Below the pieces are notes generated by a model. That model was not told where the DNA came from. It saw nothing but the letters and a program-made list of their open reading frames with translations, and ran no database searches. Below are positions 50,672 through 59,428 of a stretch of DNA of 64,000 bases, piece after piece. Both the position numbers and the translations under genes were made by a program. Where the stretch lies: positions 1 to 64,000 of the forward strand of contig JAHZGH010000009.1 in assembly GCA_019420905.1 (NCBI GenBank), in the 5' to 3' direction. The first letter of the stretch is position 1. Every line of letters begins with the position of its first letter. Source of the DNA: Succinivibrionaceae bacterium. Lineage in GTDB: Bacteria > Pseudomonadota > Gammaproteobacteria > Enterobacterales > Succinivibrionaceae.

Positions 50672-52024
50672 TTATTCTATATTTGCGTTCTTAGCGATGG
50701 TTTTCTTCTCGTCAATCATTACAATAGCGAGTAAGACTACAGCCAAGATAGAGCCGCCGATAAGGAGGTAGAAGCCCCAGTCCCAGCCAAAGTGCTCAAC
50801 AGTCCAGCCAATTGCTGCTGAGGCAATTACGGAGCCGCCTAAGTAGCCGAAGAGTCCGGTGAAGCCTGCGGCAGTGCCGGCAGCTTTCTTATGAGCCAGC
50901 TCTAAGGCATGCAAGCCGATGAGCATAACCGGGCCGTAGATTAAGAAGCCGATGATAATCATGCAGGCCATATCTATTTGCGGGTAGCCAGCTGGAGTCA
51001 GCCAGTAGATGATAGTTGCGATAGTGACTAAGGTCATGAAGAATACGCCGGTTGCGCCGCGGTTGCCCTTGAAGACCTTATCTGACATCCAGCCGCAGAA
51101 TAAGGTGCCAGGAATACCTGCATACTCATAGAGGAAGTAAGCCCAGGAGCTAGTATCAATAGCGTGCATTTTGACTTCGCTTAAGTAAGCCGGTGACCAG
51201 TCTAAGATGCCGTAGCGTAATAAGTATACGAAAACGTTAGCAATAGCGATTAACCATAATGCCTTGTTAGGGAAGACATATTTCATGAAGATTTCACGAG
51301 CAGTAAGTTCAATTTCAGAACCTTTTTTATCGTAGTCTTTTGGATAATCGTTCTTGTATTCTTCAATCGGAGGCAAGCCGCATGACTGCGGAGTGTCACG
51401 CATCATGATAAAGGCAAAGATTGCTACAGCGACGGCTGCAATAGCAGGCATATAGAAAGCAGCATGCCAATCATTAAACCAGGCCATACCAAGTAAAAAT
51501 AGGAGAGGAGGAATGCCGCCGCCAACATTATGAGCGCAGTTCCAAATAGAGACTATGCCGCCGCGCTCTTTTTGAGACCACCAGTGAACCATGGTGCGTC
51601 CGCATGGAGGCCAGCCCATGCCCTGGAACCAGCCGCAGATAAAAAGCAGTACAAACATAACTGCAATAGATGATGTGGCCCAAGGGAATATACCCATAAT
51701 GAGCATGATTGAGGCGGCTAATATAAGTCCTAGCGGCAGGAAATAGCGAGGATTAGCTCTATCTGAGAAAGAGCCTGAGATAAATTTTGAAAAACCGTAA
51801 GCAATAGAAATTGCTGAAAGGGCAAAACCTAAATCTGCTTTAGAAAAGCCTTCTTCTTGTAAATAAGGTATAGCCAGTGCGAAATTTTTACGTACTAAAT
51901 AATAGGCAGCATAGCCGAAGAAAATACCAAAAAATATTTGCCAGCGCAGTCTGCGGTATGTCGGATCAATTTGATCTTTTGGTAAACGTGCAATATGAGC
52001 TGCAGGTTGCAAAAATTTAAGCAT
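50672..52024 (-). CDS. glpT: Glycerol-3-phosphate:phosphate antiporter
   Basis: GlpT imports glycerol 3-phosphate in exchange for phosphate. The 450-residue MFS protein has twelve helices; YRRLRWQIFFGIFFGYAAYYLVRKNFALAIPYL at the N-terminus holds the family start with the first binding Arg. GWFQGMGWPPCGRTMVHWWS (near 135) is the OPA signature. CGWMSDKVFKGNRGATG and GLHALELAHKKAAGTAAGFTGLFGYLGG (near 386) complete it. UhpT is the closest alternative, but the operon with glpABC supports GlpT. A CRP/FNR-like site centred 41.5 bases before a predicted start site precedes it. Confidence 0.93.
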   Translation of the reverse strand: MLKFLQPAAHIARLPKDQIDPTYRRLRWQIFFGIFFGYAAYYLVRKNFALAIPYLQEEGFSKADLGFALSAISIAYGFSKFISGSFSDRANPRYFLPLGLILAASIMLIMGIFPWATSSIAVMFVLLFICGWFQGMGWPPCGRTMVHWWSQKERGGIVSIWNCAHNVGGGIPPLLFLLGMAWFNDWHAAFYMPAIAAVAVAIFAFIMMRDTPQSCGLPPIEEYKNDYPKDYDKKGSEIELTAREIFMKYVFPNKALWLIAIANVFVYLLRYGILDWSPAYLSEVKMHAIDTSSWAYFLYEYAGIPGTLFCGWMSDKVFKGNRGATGVFFMTLVTIATIIYWLTPAGYPQIDMACMIIIGFLIYGPVMLIGLHALELAHKKAAGTAAGFTGLFGYLGGSVIASAAIGWTVEHFGWDWGFYLLIGGSILAVVLLAIVMIDEKKTIAKNANIE

Positions 52025-52107
52025 ACATAACTCCTTATGAGTTTGTTAATTTAAAAACCTTTTGATGTGAATAAATGTGATAATTCATCATCAATGCTTT
52101 TGTGTGA

Positions 52108-52113
52108 ATTTTA
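52108..52113 (-). promoter_or_regulatory. glpT: glpT -10 element
   Basis: TAAAAT on the minus strand predicts transcription starting near 52101, which puts the centre of the CRP/FNR-like site (52142.5) at about -41.5, the class II activator position. Confidence 0.5.
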
Positions 52114-52134
52114 GGTTTAATTTATAGAAATAAT

Positions 52135-52150
52135 TGTGATTTAGATCAAT
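52135..52150. promoter_or_regulatory. glpT: CRP/FNR-like site upstream of glpT
   Basis: TGTGATTTAGATCAAT has a CRP left half (TGTGA) and an FNR right half (ATCAA). E. coli glp genes are controlled by both CRP and FNR. The position relative to the predicted glpT start supports activation. Confidence 0.6.
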
Positions 52151-52687
52151 AAAAGCTTTTAATTAGTTAATGCTTATTTGATACTGTGATCTTACTATTA
52201 TTTTCACAAACACGTTTATTTTTCACAAATATTTTTTATATGTAAATATAAGAATATAGTTACAAAAAAGCTTTTTAAGCTTGAAAAATATAGCTTATTA
52301 AAGGTTAAAAAGCTCTTTTAAGTGATAATTTGTATTAAATAGAGGATAAAATGCTTCACAAATATTTACGTATATTTCACATAAATAGCCAAAATCATCA
52401 CATAAAATAACGTAACTTTGTTAAAAATTATTTTTTTGTTATAAGTAGTAAAAATTTAACATTATTAGTTTAATAAAAATTAGGACAAAATAAATTAGCT
52501 GAATAAAAATGTTTTTAAAAAACACGTTGTTCTTATATAAAGAACATGTGAAATATTCTGAAAATATTTGTGAATAACATAGAAACAATAAATTAGATCT
52601 TCTTATAAAAATATAAGCTGAAAGTTTGCCAAGATATTTGTTTAGGTTTTAAGATTAAAATATTAAAACTACAGTGAGGCTTGAGAG

Positions 52688-53446
52688 ATGATTCCTCTTG
52701 AAAGAAGACAATTTATTTTGCAGCAGGCGGCAGTACGAGGCGTTGTGGGAATATATGAATTAGCTGAAATGCTGAATGTTTCTCATATGACTATAAGACG
52801 CGATCTTGAAAAATTACAAAAGGACGGGGCTGTAGTTTTAGTTTCAGGAGGTGTGCAGATTTCTAAGAAGCTTAGTGCTGAGCCTGAGCATATGGTTAAG
52901 GAGAGCTTAGCTGCGGAAGAGAAGCTGCGGATTGCTAAAGCCGCTTTAGAGTATATTCCTAGAAACGGATGCATCTTTTTAGATGATGGAACAACAGCTT
53001 TAGCCTTAGCTCAGCTCATTTCTGACAGAGAGGATCTTACGGTAGTGACAAATGATTTTGTAATTATGGATTATCTAAGCGAACACAGCGTCTGTCAGAT
53101 TTTTCATACTGGAGGGCTAGTCAGAAAGCGCTATCATTACAGCGTAGGAGAGATGGCAACTAAGATTATTAAATCTATGACCTTTGATGTCTCGTTTATG
53201 TCTGCCTCGTCCTGGGATGAACGCGGCGTGACTACTCCTGACATTGAAAAGATAGCTGTAAAGCAGGCAGCTATTTTCAGCGGACGTCAGGCGATCCTGA
53301 TCTGTGATCGAAGCAAATACGGGCAAATGGCTACTTTTATAGCTTTTGACTTAAAGGATATCGATTTGATTATCTCTGACGATAAGCTGCCTAAGCAGGC
53401 TTGTGATGTTATAGCTGCACGTAATATCGAGCTTAAGCTTGTTTAA
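52688..53446 (+). CDS. DeoR-family regulator, probable GlpR
   Basis: The 252-residue protein has an N-terminal DeoR winged helix (ERRQFILQQAAVRGVVGIYELAEMLNVSHMTIRRDLEKLQKDGAVVLVSGGV, residues 5-56). A sugar-phosphate isomerase-like sensor domain follows (FLDDGTTALALAQLISD near 99, TVVTNDFVIMDYL, FHTGGLVRKRYHYSVGE near 142, DVSFMSASSWDERGVTTPDIEKIAVKQAA). GlpR senses glycerol 3-phosphate and is itself a DeoR protein. The divergent position to glpTABC supports that role, although the sequence alone could also fit YdjF- or YgbI-type regulators. It has a weak ribosome site (GTGAGG). Confidence 0.78.
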   Translation: MIPLERRQFILQQAAVRGVVGIYELAEMLNVSHMTIRRDLEKLQKDGAVVLVSGGVQISKKLSAEPEHMVKESLAAEEKLRIAKAALEYIPRNGCIFLDDGTTALALAQLISDREDLTVVTNDFVIMDYLSEHSVCQIFHTGGLVRKRYHYSVGEMATKIIKSMTFDVSFMSASSWDERGVTTPDIEKIAVKQAAIFSGRQAILICDRSKYGQMATFIAFDLKDIDLIISDDKLPKQACDVIAARNIELKLV

Positions 53447-53836
53447 GATAATATTGCGAAGCAGAGTATTAGCTCATGTAAGCTTTTCTATTCAAATTTT
53501 TAATTAGATCTTCAGCCATTGATTATTCAGTAAAAAAGCTTTTTCAGTCAAGATTTATTACAAGTCTTGATACAACAATTTATTTGTATTCATAAGTTTA
53601 ACTGCTGTCATGTTTTTTTATCTAGGGTTTTTGTATATTAAATCACACATAAGTAAAAGCCAGAATCAAATTCTTATAACTGAAATCACAATATAAAAAA
53701 ATATTTGTATAATTAATTTATTAATATATATGTGCAAGATTAGTTATGCGATATTATCTGTATAGATAACCATATTATTTATGACATTAATAATAAAAAA
53801 TATTTTTTGTGAGTTTTAATTATTAGGGCAAAACAT
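53447..53836. promoter_or_regulatory. Gap before the autotransporter gene with an inverted repeat
   Basis: The 390-base gap is AT-rich and has no gene. The 16-base perfect palindrome TTATCTGTATAGATAA at 53754-53769, about 70 bases before the ATG, is a candidate operator of the autotransporter. AGGG at 53825-53828 is the ribosome site. Confidence 0.45.
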
Positions 53837-56800
53837 ATGAAACACAACAAATTATATAGATTAGCAGCTTTGCCTTTAGCTATTCAATCTTCCATAGCTT
53901 TTGCAGGACATATTTCAGATTCTGAATTTGATATTACTAGTCAAAATACTTATGACAGTCAATTCCAAGATTCTTCTTATTTTTTTAGTGCTGATAAAGT
54001 TAATATTAATTTTATAGACGATCAAACTATTTCTGGTAATGCAGGATATTTAAAATTATCAACGGCTAATAATTCAAATACGGAAAATCGCATTCTTAAT
54101 TTTAATGGTGTGGTTACAAGCGGAAAGAGGGTATCTTTAAATGCTGATGCTGGCATTACAAAAGGTGATCCGCTTATAGATGTTCAAACAGGAGCGTTTG
54201 GATCAATAAATTTTTCTGATTTAAAGTTTGACGGAAAGAGCACCAGCTCAAGTGCTGTTAGAGTTGACGACAGCGAAAGCCGAGGAAATGTAGTATTTGA
54301 TCAGCTTTCATTTGATAACGTTGAATTTGTAAATTTTAATGGATATGCAGTAATTCATTTTGATGAAGAAAATACTTCTCAAGGCGCAAATTTAACAACA
54401 AAAAAATTATCTATTAAGAACAGTATTTTTAAAAATAACAGCAATATATCTGCAGATAGCTACAAAATAAGCAATTCTGGAAGCCTTTTTATGATAGATG
54501 CTGAGGTTTCGGAATTAGAAAATTTGATAATTTCTAGTAATACAGCAGAAAGATATTTGTTTTCTCTAACAAGTGGTGTTGCTAGCTTAATTTCATCAGA
54601 AATATCACAAAATATATCAAATAATGGAATGTTATTTGATGCTCAAACTTATACTCAGAATGATAATTACGAAAATTACGGGCAATTAGTATTATCGGAT
54701 TTGAATGTTAATAACAATCAAGTAAATGGATCTTATGGTACTTTAAATATAGAAAAATATAATAAAGTAATATCTGCAGACAATTTATTTAGTCATAATA
54801 TAACAGCAGGTGAAGGCGGAGCCTTGCGTGTTTCTGCAGCAGGTGGAGCAGCTGTTGGACAGTCTAATATTACCGATTTTTCTGATTACGGATCTTCTTT
54901 TACAGATAATGAAGCTAAAAATGGCGGAGCATTGTATTTTTCTGGTATCAACGCATCATTAACTAACTCCATAATATCAGGAAACAAAGCTAATTATGGT
55001 TCAGGCATCTATTTTTCTTCCTATGTACAATATAATGATCTAGAACTTAATTTAGAAAATGTTTTGTTGACAAATAATAAAAGCAGTAATGGAGCTTTAT
55101 ATTTAGATTTAACAAATAATGAATATGGGCAGGATGACGTAAACTTTGATGTAAATATTGCTGCTAATAATAAAGATATTGTTTGGCAGGGAAACTGCGA
55201 TGAAAATGGGGAAGGCAGCGATATTGTAATTAGATTTAAAGGAAATTCCAGCGATGCAACTGCAAATATTAATTTATATTCGTCAAATGGAGGATCATTG
55301 CAGCTATCAAATGGAATTTCAACTGTAAAATCTTTTGATTCAGCTATAGGCACAGCAAATATAAATATTGGCAATAATACCGATGCAGGAGCTCAGGATT
55401 CTAAAGTTATTTTAGGGGGACTAAATTCTTTTGATGGTCCTGTAACTAATTTCACTATTTATGCAGGCTCGCTTGATCTTTTAGAAAGCTCACGATTAGT
55501 TTGGGAGAATGAGAAGACTTCTGATGCTTCAACTGGTGCATTTTTAGCTAAATCAGGATCTGTTTTCAATGTCCATTTAAATTCTGTTTCTTCTGATAAT
55601 GTCTCTGATCATGCAGGTCTTGCTCCTATTGATTTAGGCGGCAATGAATTTACGATGGAAGCAGGATCAAATTTAAATATTTCCATAAATGGCGTGCAGT
55701 CTCTGAGAAGCTCATCTGATCAAGGCTGGCTAATTGTCGCAGCAAATGCAGAATTAACTCAAGGAACAGATCCTAAAATCAGTTTTACTGATAAAAACTG
55801 GCTGTATGATTTTTCTGAAGGGCAAAAATTACAGCAGGGCATGACTGAATCAAATCAAATAGTTTCAGGAACAGAAGAAAATATTTATATAGGGTATAAT
55901 ATTTCTGACAATATTCATCCAGATCAGGATGCCGTTAAATTATCTAATGCAACATCGCATTTTGCAGTCTCTGCTATTCGCTCTATTTCAAATTCCGTAA
56001 CAAATTATTATCGTCCTAAGCATGCTAATACATTCTGGGTACTGCCTCAGTATATTCATGATAATAGAGATACTGACGATCTTGGTGTTGGATTTGATGC
56101 TCAGTTAAGAGCAGTTACCATAGGCAATGATTTTATTTTTGATAACGGCTATTGGGGCTTTGGCATCGGCTATGGCGACGGCAATATCCATTCTAACGGC
56201 GGTATTGCCTATACAAATGGAGATATTCAAAGCTTATGGGGTATAGGCTATTTTAAATATAAAGGAGAAACCTTTAATGTTTTTGCCGATGTTTCATACC
56301 TCTATCAGGATGCAGATCAGGAACAGAATAATGTTGTAGGCCCCCTTTATACAAATACTACCAATGATGCTGTTTTAGTAAATTTAGGGATTTCCAAAGA
56401 TTTTGTCTTAAGTAAAGATGATTTGTCGCAATGGATTTTATCTCCAAGCTTAGGAGTTGAATATATATATTTAAATCAGCGTGATTTTGATATAAATCTT
56501 GATAATGGAACGACTATTCTTCACGGCGATGATAACAATATGAGTATGTTTTCAATTCCTGTGGAAGCAACATTGCAATATGATTTTGCTGATGATGACT
56601 TAAAGCATAATTTCCATTTAACTTTGGGAGCATCTAAGAATTTTGGCGATAAGTCGATGTCTGGCAGTTATACGGATTTAAACGGAAGAAACGCGGATAA
56701 GTGGGAACTGATCCCAGTTGACGATTATCAGGGAAAAGTCGGCTTAGGCTATACCTTGTACTCATCTAAAAAAGATATTTCTATTGACTTAGGCGTTAAT

Positions 56801-56863
56801 TATGTATTTTCTAACAGCAGAGAGCTTACCGATATTGTCGGCACAGTGACTTACAATTGGTAA
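53837..56863 (+). CDS. Autotransporter outer-membrane protein
   Basis: The 1008-residue protein is a type Va secreted protein. A signal peptide (about 1-24, ending IAFAGH) is followed by a passenger (about 25-715) of irregular beta-strand repeats with many Asn, Ser and Gly and motifs like GGALYFSG, GGALRVSAAGGA and NSIISGNKANYGSGIYF, the parallel beta-helix pattern of pectin-lyase-like adhesins. The last 275 residues form a 12-strand barrel beginning near RPKHANTFWVLPQYIHDN and ending in the aromatic C-terminus TVTYNW. No protease triad was recognised in the passenger, so adhesion or surface binding is more likely than enzymatic activity. It stands alone and is followed by a terminator. Confidence 0.88.
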   Translation: MKHNKLYRLAALPLAIQSSIAFAGHISDSEFDITSQNTYDSQFQDSSYFFSADKVNINFIDDQTISGNAGYLKLSTANNSNTENRILNFNGVVTSGKRVSLNADAGITKGDPLIDVQTGAFGSINFSDLKFDGKSTSSSAVRVDDSESRGNVVFDQLSFDNVEFVNFNGYAVIHFDEENTSQGANLTTKKLSIKNSIFKNNSNISADSYKISNSGSLFMIDAEVSELENLIISSNTAERYLFSLTSGVASLISSEISQNISNNGMLFDAQTYTQNDNYENYGQLVLSDLNVNNNQVNGSYGTLNIEKYNKVISADNLFSHNITAGEGGALRVSAAGGAAVGQSNITDFSDYGSSFTDNEAKNGGALYFSGINASLTNSIISGNKANYGSGIYFSSYVQYNDLELNLENVLLTNNKSSNGALYLDLTNNEYGQDDVNFDVNIAANNKDIVWQGNCDENGEGSDIVIRFKGNSSDATANINLYSSNGGSLQLSNGISTVKSFDSAIGTANINIGNNTDAGAQDSKVILGGLNSFDGPVTNFTIYAGSLDLLESSRLVWENEKTSDASTGAFLAKSGSVFNVHLNSVSSDNVSDHAGLAPIDLGGNEFTMEAGSNLNISINGVQSLRSSSDQGWLIVAANAELTQGTDPKISFTDKNWLYDFSEGQKLQQGMTESNQIVSGTEENIYIGYNISDNIHPDQDAVKLSNATSHFAVSAIRSISNSVTNYYRPKHANTFWVLPQYIHDNRDTDDLGVGFDAQLRAVTIGNDFIFDNGYWGFGIGYGDGNIHSNGGIAYTNGDIQSLWGIGYFKYKGETFNVFADVSYLYQDADQEQNNVVGPLYTNTTNDAVLVNLGISKDFVLSKDDLSQWILSPSLGVEYIYLNQRDFDINLDNGTTILHGDDNNMSMFSIPVEATLQYDFADDDLKHNFHLTLGASKNFGDKSMSGSYTDLNGRNADKWELIPVDDYQGKVGLGYTLYSSKKDISIDLGVNYVFSNSRELTDIVGTVTYNW

Positions 56864-56899
56864 GATTTTTGAAGTCAGATAGTTTTTTATTTTAAATTA

Positions 56900-56952
56900 A
56901 AGACCGCAGAATTTTTTTTCTTCATAAAATTTGCTTGCGGTCTTAATTTATT
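56900..56952 (+). terminator. Terminator of the autotransporter gene
   Basis: AAGACCGCA (56900-56908) pairs with TGCGGTCTT (56936-56944), with additional AT pairing in the loop, followed by AATTTATTTTTA. It lies 37 bases past the stop. Confidence 0.75.
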
Positions 56953-57061
56953 TTTATGCAGCAGCTTATGCTTATAAACCTGCAAATAAAACTTATAATA
57001 AGCTTATTAAAATAGATTTTAGTAAAAGCTGAGCTTGCTGTTTTGAGCAATAAGGATTTAT

Positions 57062-57961
57062 ATGATTAAGAATGTAGGCATCATAGGCCGCGGCGCTTTA
57101 GGCATAATGTATGCTAAAGCTTTTATTGAGGCTTTAGGCTTTGAAAATGTCTTTATTATCGTTGATGAAGACAGGTATGCCCGATACGGCAAAGAAGAGC
57201 TTTTTTATAATAATGAGCCTATTTCTTTGAATTACAAAAAAGCTGATGAAATTAAAGATTTAGATTTAATCATCTTCACAGTTAAATATCCAGGACTTCA
57301 GGATGCTATTGCTTTAGCTAAGCAGACAGTATCTCCGAATACTATTATTATGTCTTTTTTAAACGGCGTTGTTTCGGAAAAAGAAATCGCTCAGCAGATT
57401 AAGACTTCGCATCTTCTGTATACGACTGTCCAGGGCATGGATGCTACTTTCTTAGATCATAACCTTTCTGTTTCTCATAAAGGCTATGTAAGTTACGGCT
57501 CAGCTGATAATCATCATGATGAGGATATTAAAGCTGTAGCAGAGCTGTTTGATAAAGCTTCAATAAAATATGAGATAAGCTCGGATATTAAGCATCAGTT
57601 ATTCTCAAAATGGATGCTTAATGTAGGGGTTAATCAGGCTTGCGCATATTACGGCGTAGGCTATGCAGGCATCCAAAAGGAAGGAGAGCCGCGGCAGGCT
57701 ATGTACAAAGCTATGAAAGAGGCTCAAGCTGTGGCAGCCTTCTGCGGAGTCAGCCTAACTGATGCTGAAATTACCAAATGGATTGAGCTTATGGACAGTC
57801 TTGATCCTAACGGCGCCCCATCAATGGAGCAGGATAGAAGAGCAAATCGCGTAAATGAAGTCGGCTTGTTTGCTAAAAGTGTATGTGATCTTGGGGCACA
57901 GGCAAAAATTCCTACGCCGCAAAATAGAATATTCTTAGAAAAGCTTTCAAAAAAAAATTAA
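57062..57961 (+). CDS. Ketopantoate reductase-like protein
   Basis: PanE/ApbA-family enzymes reduce 2-dehydropantoate with NADPH in pantothenate synthesis. The 299-residue protein starts with the Rossmann motif VGIIGRGALGIMYAKAF and has LIIFTVKYPGLQDAI (near 79) and SFLNGVVSEKEIA. The active-site Lys is in LFSKWMLNVGVNQACAYYG (near 184), and the conserved C-terminal motif is APSMEQDRRANRVNEVGLFAKSV (near 260) with the Glu that binds substrate. The Ser before METDR-type sequences is kept. Other panE-like paralogues of unknown substrate exist, so the gene symbol is withheld. It stands alone, with no pantothenate genes nearby. Confidence 0.8.
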   Translation: MIKNVGIIGRGALGIMYAKAFIEALGFENVFIIVDEDRYARYGKEELFYNNEPISLNYKKADEIKDLDLIIFTVKYPGLQDAIALAKQTVSPNTIIMSFLNGVVSEKEIAQQIKTSHLLYTTVQGMDATFLDHNLSVSHKGYVSYGSADNHHDEDIKAVAELFDKASIKYEISSDIKHQLFSKWMLNVGVNQACAYYGVGYAGIQKEGEPRQAMYKAMKEAQAVAAFCGVSLTDAEITKWIELMDSLDPNGAPSMEQDRRANRVNEVGLFAKSVCDLGAQAKIPTPQNRIFLEKLSKKN

Positions 57962-58181
57962 TTTGTGACTAGTTCGAGTTTGTCAAAATAATTTGTTTTA
58001 TCAATAAGTAAATTTTCTGGGAAAATAGGACTGTAATTAGCACGTTGTTTATAGAAACTAAAAACAGTTAAAAAAAATAAACAAATTTTTAATACGTGTA
58101 AAATTAAATTATATTACAGATGTAGTAATATAATATAAAAGTGACGGCTTATCTTTTGATAGGAATGCAAGGAGTTCATCT

Positions 58182-58589
58182 ATGATAGGTATTGTGGTGG
58201 TGTCTCACAGTAGCAAGGTTGCCGAAGGCATTGTTGACATGGTGCAGGAAATCTCTTCTAGAGACGGCAAAAAAATGCCGATTTTTGCAGCTGGCGGCAA
58301 TATGCAGGGTAATATGGGCACTGATCCGCGCAAAGTCTTAGACGCAATTAAAAAGGCTGATTCTGGTGAAGGTGTTGTTGTTTTATGCGATCTAGGCTCT
58401 GCAGTAATCAGCTCACAGGCAGCTATTGCTATGTTAGAGGAGCCGTTACGCTCTCGCGTTAAGATTGCAGATGCTCCTGTTTTAGAGGGTACTGTCGGTG
58501 CAGCTGTCGAAGCTGCTTCTGATGCTAACAGCTCTTTAGATTTGGTTATCTCAACAGCTGAAGGCGCTCGTCAGCTGCATAAGCGTTAA
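58182..58589 (+). CDS. DhaM-like phosphotransferase (EIIA-mannose type)
   Basis: The 135-residue protein is the EIIA-Man-like domain of DhaM, which passes phosphate from HPr to the dihydroxyacetone kinase DhaL. GIVVVSHSSKVAEGIVDMV contains the phosphorylated His9 (VSHS). GVVVLCDLGSAVISSQAAIAMLEE (near 66-89) and APVLEGTVGAAVEAA (near 98) are DhaM motifs. It consists of this domain only, without the HPr and EI-like extensions of E. coli DhaM. No dhaK or dhaL gene is in this window, so it is an orphan here. A good AAGGAG site precedes the ATG and a strong terminator follows. Confidence 0.85.
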   Translation: MIGIVVVSHSSKVAEGIVDMVQEISSRDGKKMPIFAAGGNMQGNMGTDPRKVLDAIKKADSGEGVVVLCDLGSAVISSQAAIAMLEEPLRSRVKIADAPVLEGTVGAAVEAASDANSSLDLVISTAEGARQLHKR

Positions 58590-58617
58590 TTTTAAAAATT
58601 ATTTCAGTATATTTTGC

Positions 58618-58650
58618 AAAACACCTTAAATAAGGTGTTTTGTTGTTTTT
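58618..58650 (+). terminator. Terminator of the DhaM-like gene
   Basis: AAAACACCTT (58618-58627) pairs with AAGGTGTTTT (58632-58641) around AAAT and continues with GTTGTTTTT. It lies 28 bases past the stop. Confidence 0.88.
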
Positions 58651-58720
58651 AGCTATTAAATTTTCCTGAAAAGCCTTTGATTCTTCTATAATATATTGAA
58701 AAGCTTTAAAGGAAATTTTT

Positions 58721-59428
58721 ATGATGCGCACTTTAACTTTAATTGCCCTCTCACTATCTTTTGCTGGTGCCTTCAGCTCAGCTGCTTTAGCTAATGACTG
58801 TTTGGGAACATCAGGCAAATTAAGCGTCAAAGGCTATGCTGAGGTAAAAGCTGAGCCTGATGTGGTGAATTTAAATTTCACCATTAGTGCTGTTAAAAAT
58901 AAGAGCTCTGATGCTTACAAGAGCGTTGAAGCTCGCATGATTGCCTTCGCTAAGGCTTTAGACGATCTCAAGGATGAATCATTAGAAATAATTTCAGAAA
59001 ATATTTCTTTATCTCCGCAATATACCTATAAGGATAATGCTAATGTTTTTGCAGGTTATAAAGCTAATCGGGCTGTAACCGTTAAAACTTCAAATTTTGC
59101 AGCAATTTCTAAAATTACTGAACTAGCAACGCAATCTGGCGTTGATATTATTGAAAGCTTTATTTACGGAATCAAAGATCCTAAAGCTCTGCAGATTAAA
59201 GCTGATGAATTGGCAATGCAGGATGCTAAGGATAAAGCTGCGCGCTTAAGCAAAGGCTTTAATGTTAAGATAGTAAAGACTTGTTCTCTTCATTTTGCAG
59301 ATATGTCCGAGCGTCCTATGATGAGAGCTATGTCGGCAAATAAAGCATTAGTAAGTGAAGGCTTTCCTTATTCTCCTCAAGATCAAACTGTATCCTCAAC
59401 TGTAATGGCTGAATTTTTAATTGAATAA
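58721..59428 (+). CDS. Periplasmic SIMPL-domain protein (DUF541)
   Basis: The 235-residue protein has a signal peptide (about 1-24, ALA before NDC) and the SIMPL/DUF541 fold: KLSVKGYAEVKAEPDVVNLNFTISAVKNKSSDAY at the start, YKANRAVTVKTSNFAAISKITELATQSG (near 106) and ALQIKADELAMQDAKDKAARLSKGFNVKI (near 150), the family signature. E. coli YggE is related, and the proposed roles (oxidative stress, periplasmic protection) are not firm. Two adjacent ATGs exist; the first has AAGGA at good spacing. The following U32 gene overlaps its end by eight bases. Confidence 0.85.
   Translation: MMRTLTLIALSLSFAGAFSSAALANDCLGTSGKLSVKGYAEVKAEPDVVNLNFTISAVKNKSSDAYKSVEARMIAFAKALDDLKDESLEIISENISLSPQYTYKDNANVFAGYKANRAVTVKTSNFAAISKITELATQSGVDIIESFIYGIKDPKALQIKADELAMQDAKDKAARLSKGFNVKIVKTCSLHFADMSERPMMRAMSANKALVSEGFPYSPQDQTVSSTVMAEFLIE

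Larger units (their letters stand above)
52025..52687. promoter_or_regulatory. Divergent glpT/deoR-type control region with repeated TTCACA motifs
   Basis: In 663 bases I count a dozen TGTGA/TCACA pentamers. Plus-strand TTCACA starts at 52203, 52222, 52355 and 52376, and ATCACA at 52397. TGTGAA or TGTGAT occurs at 52066, 52076, 52103, 52135, 52185, 52547 and 52569. Several extend to TTCACAAA. The clusters lie on both sides of the region, near glpT and near the DeoR-family gene, so they are candidate operators of that regulator. No coding frame is evident. Confidence 0.6.
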
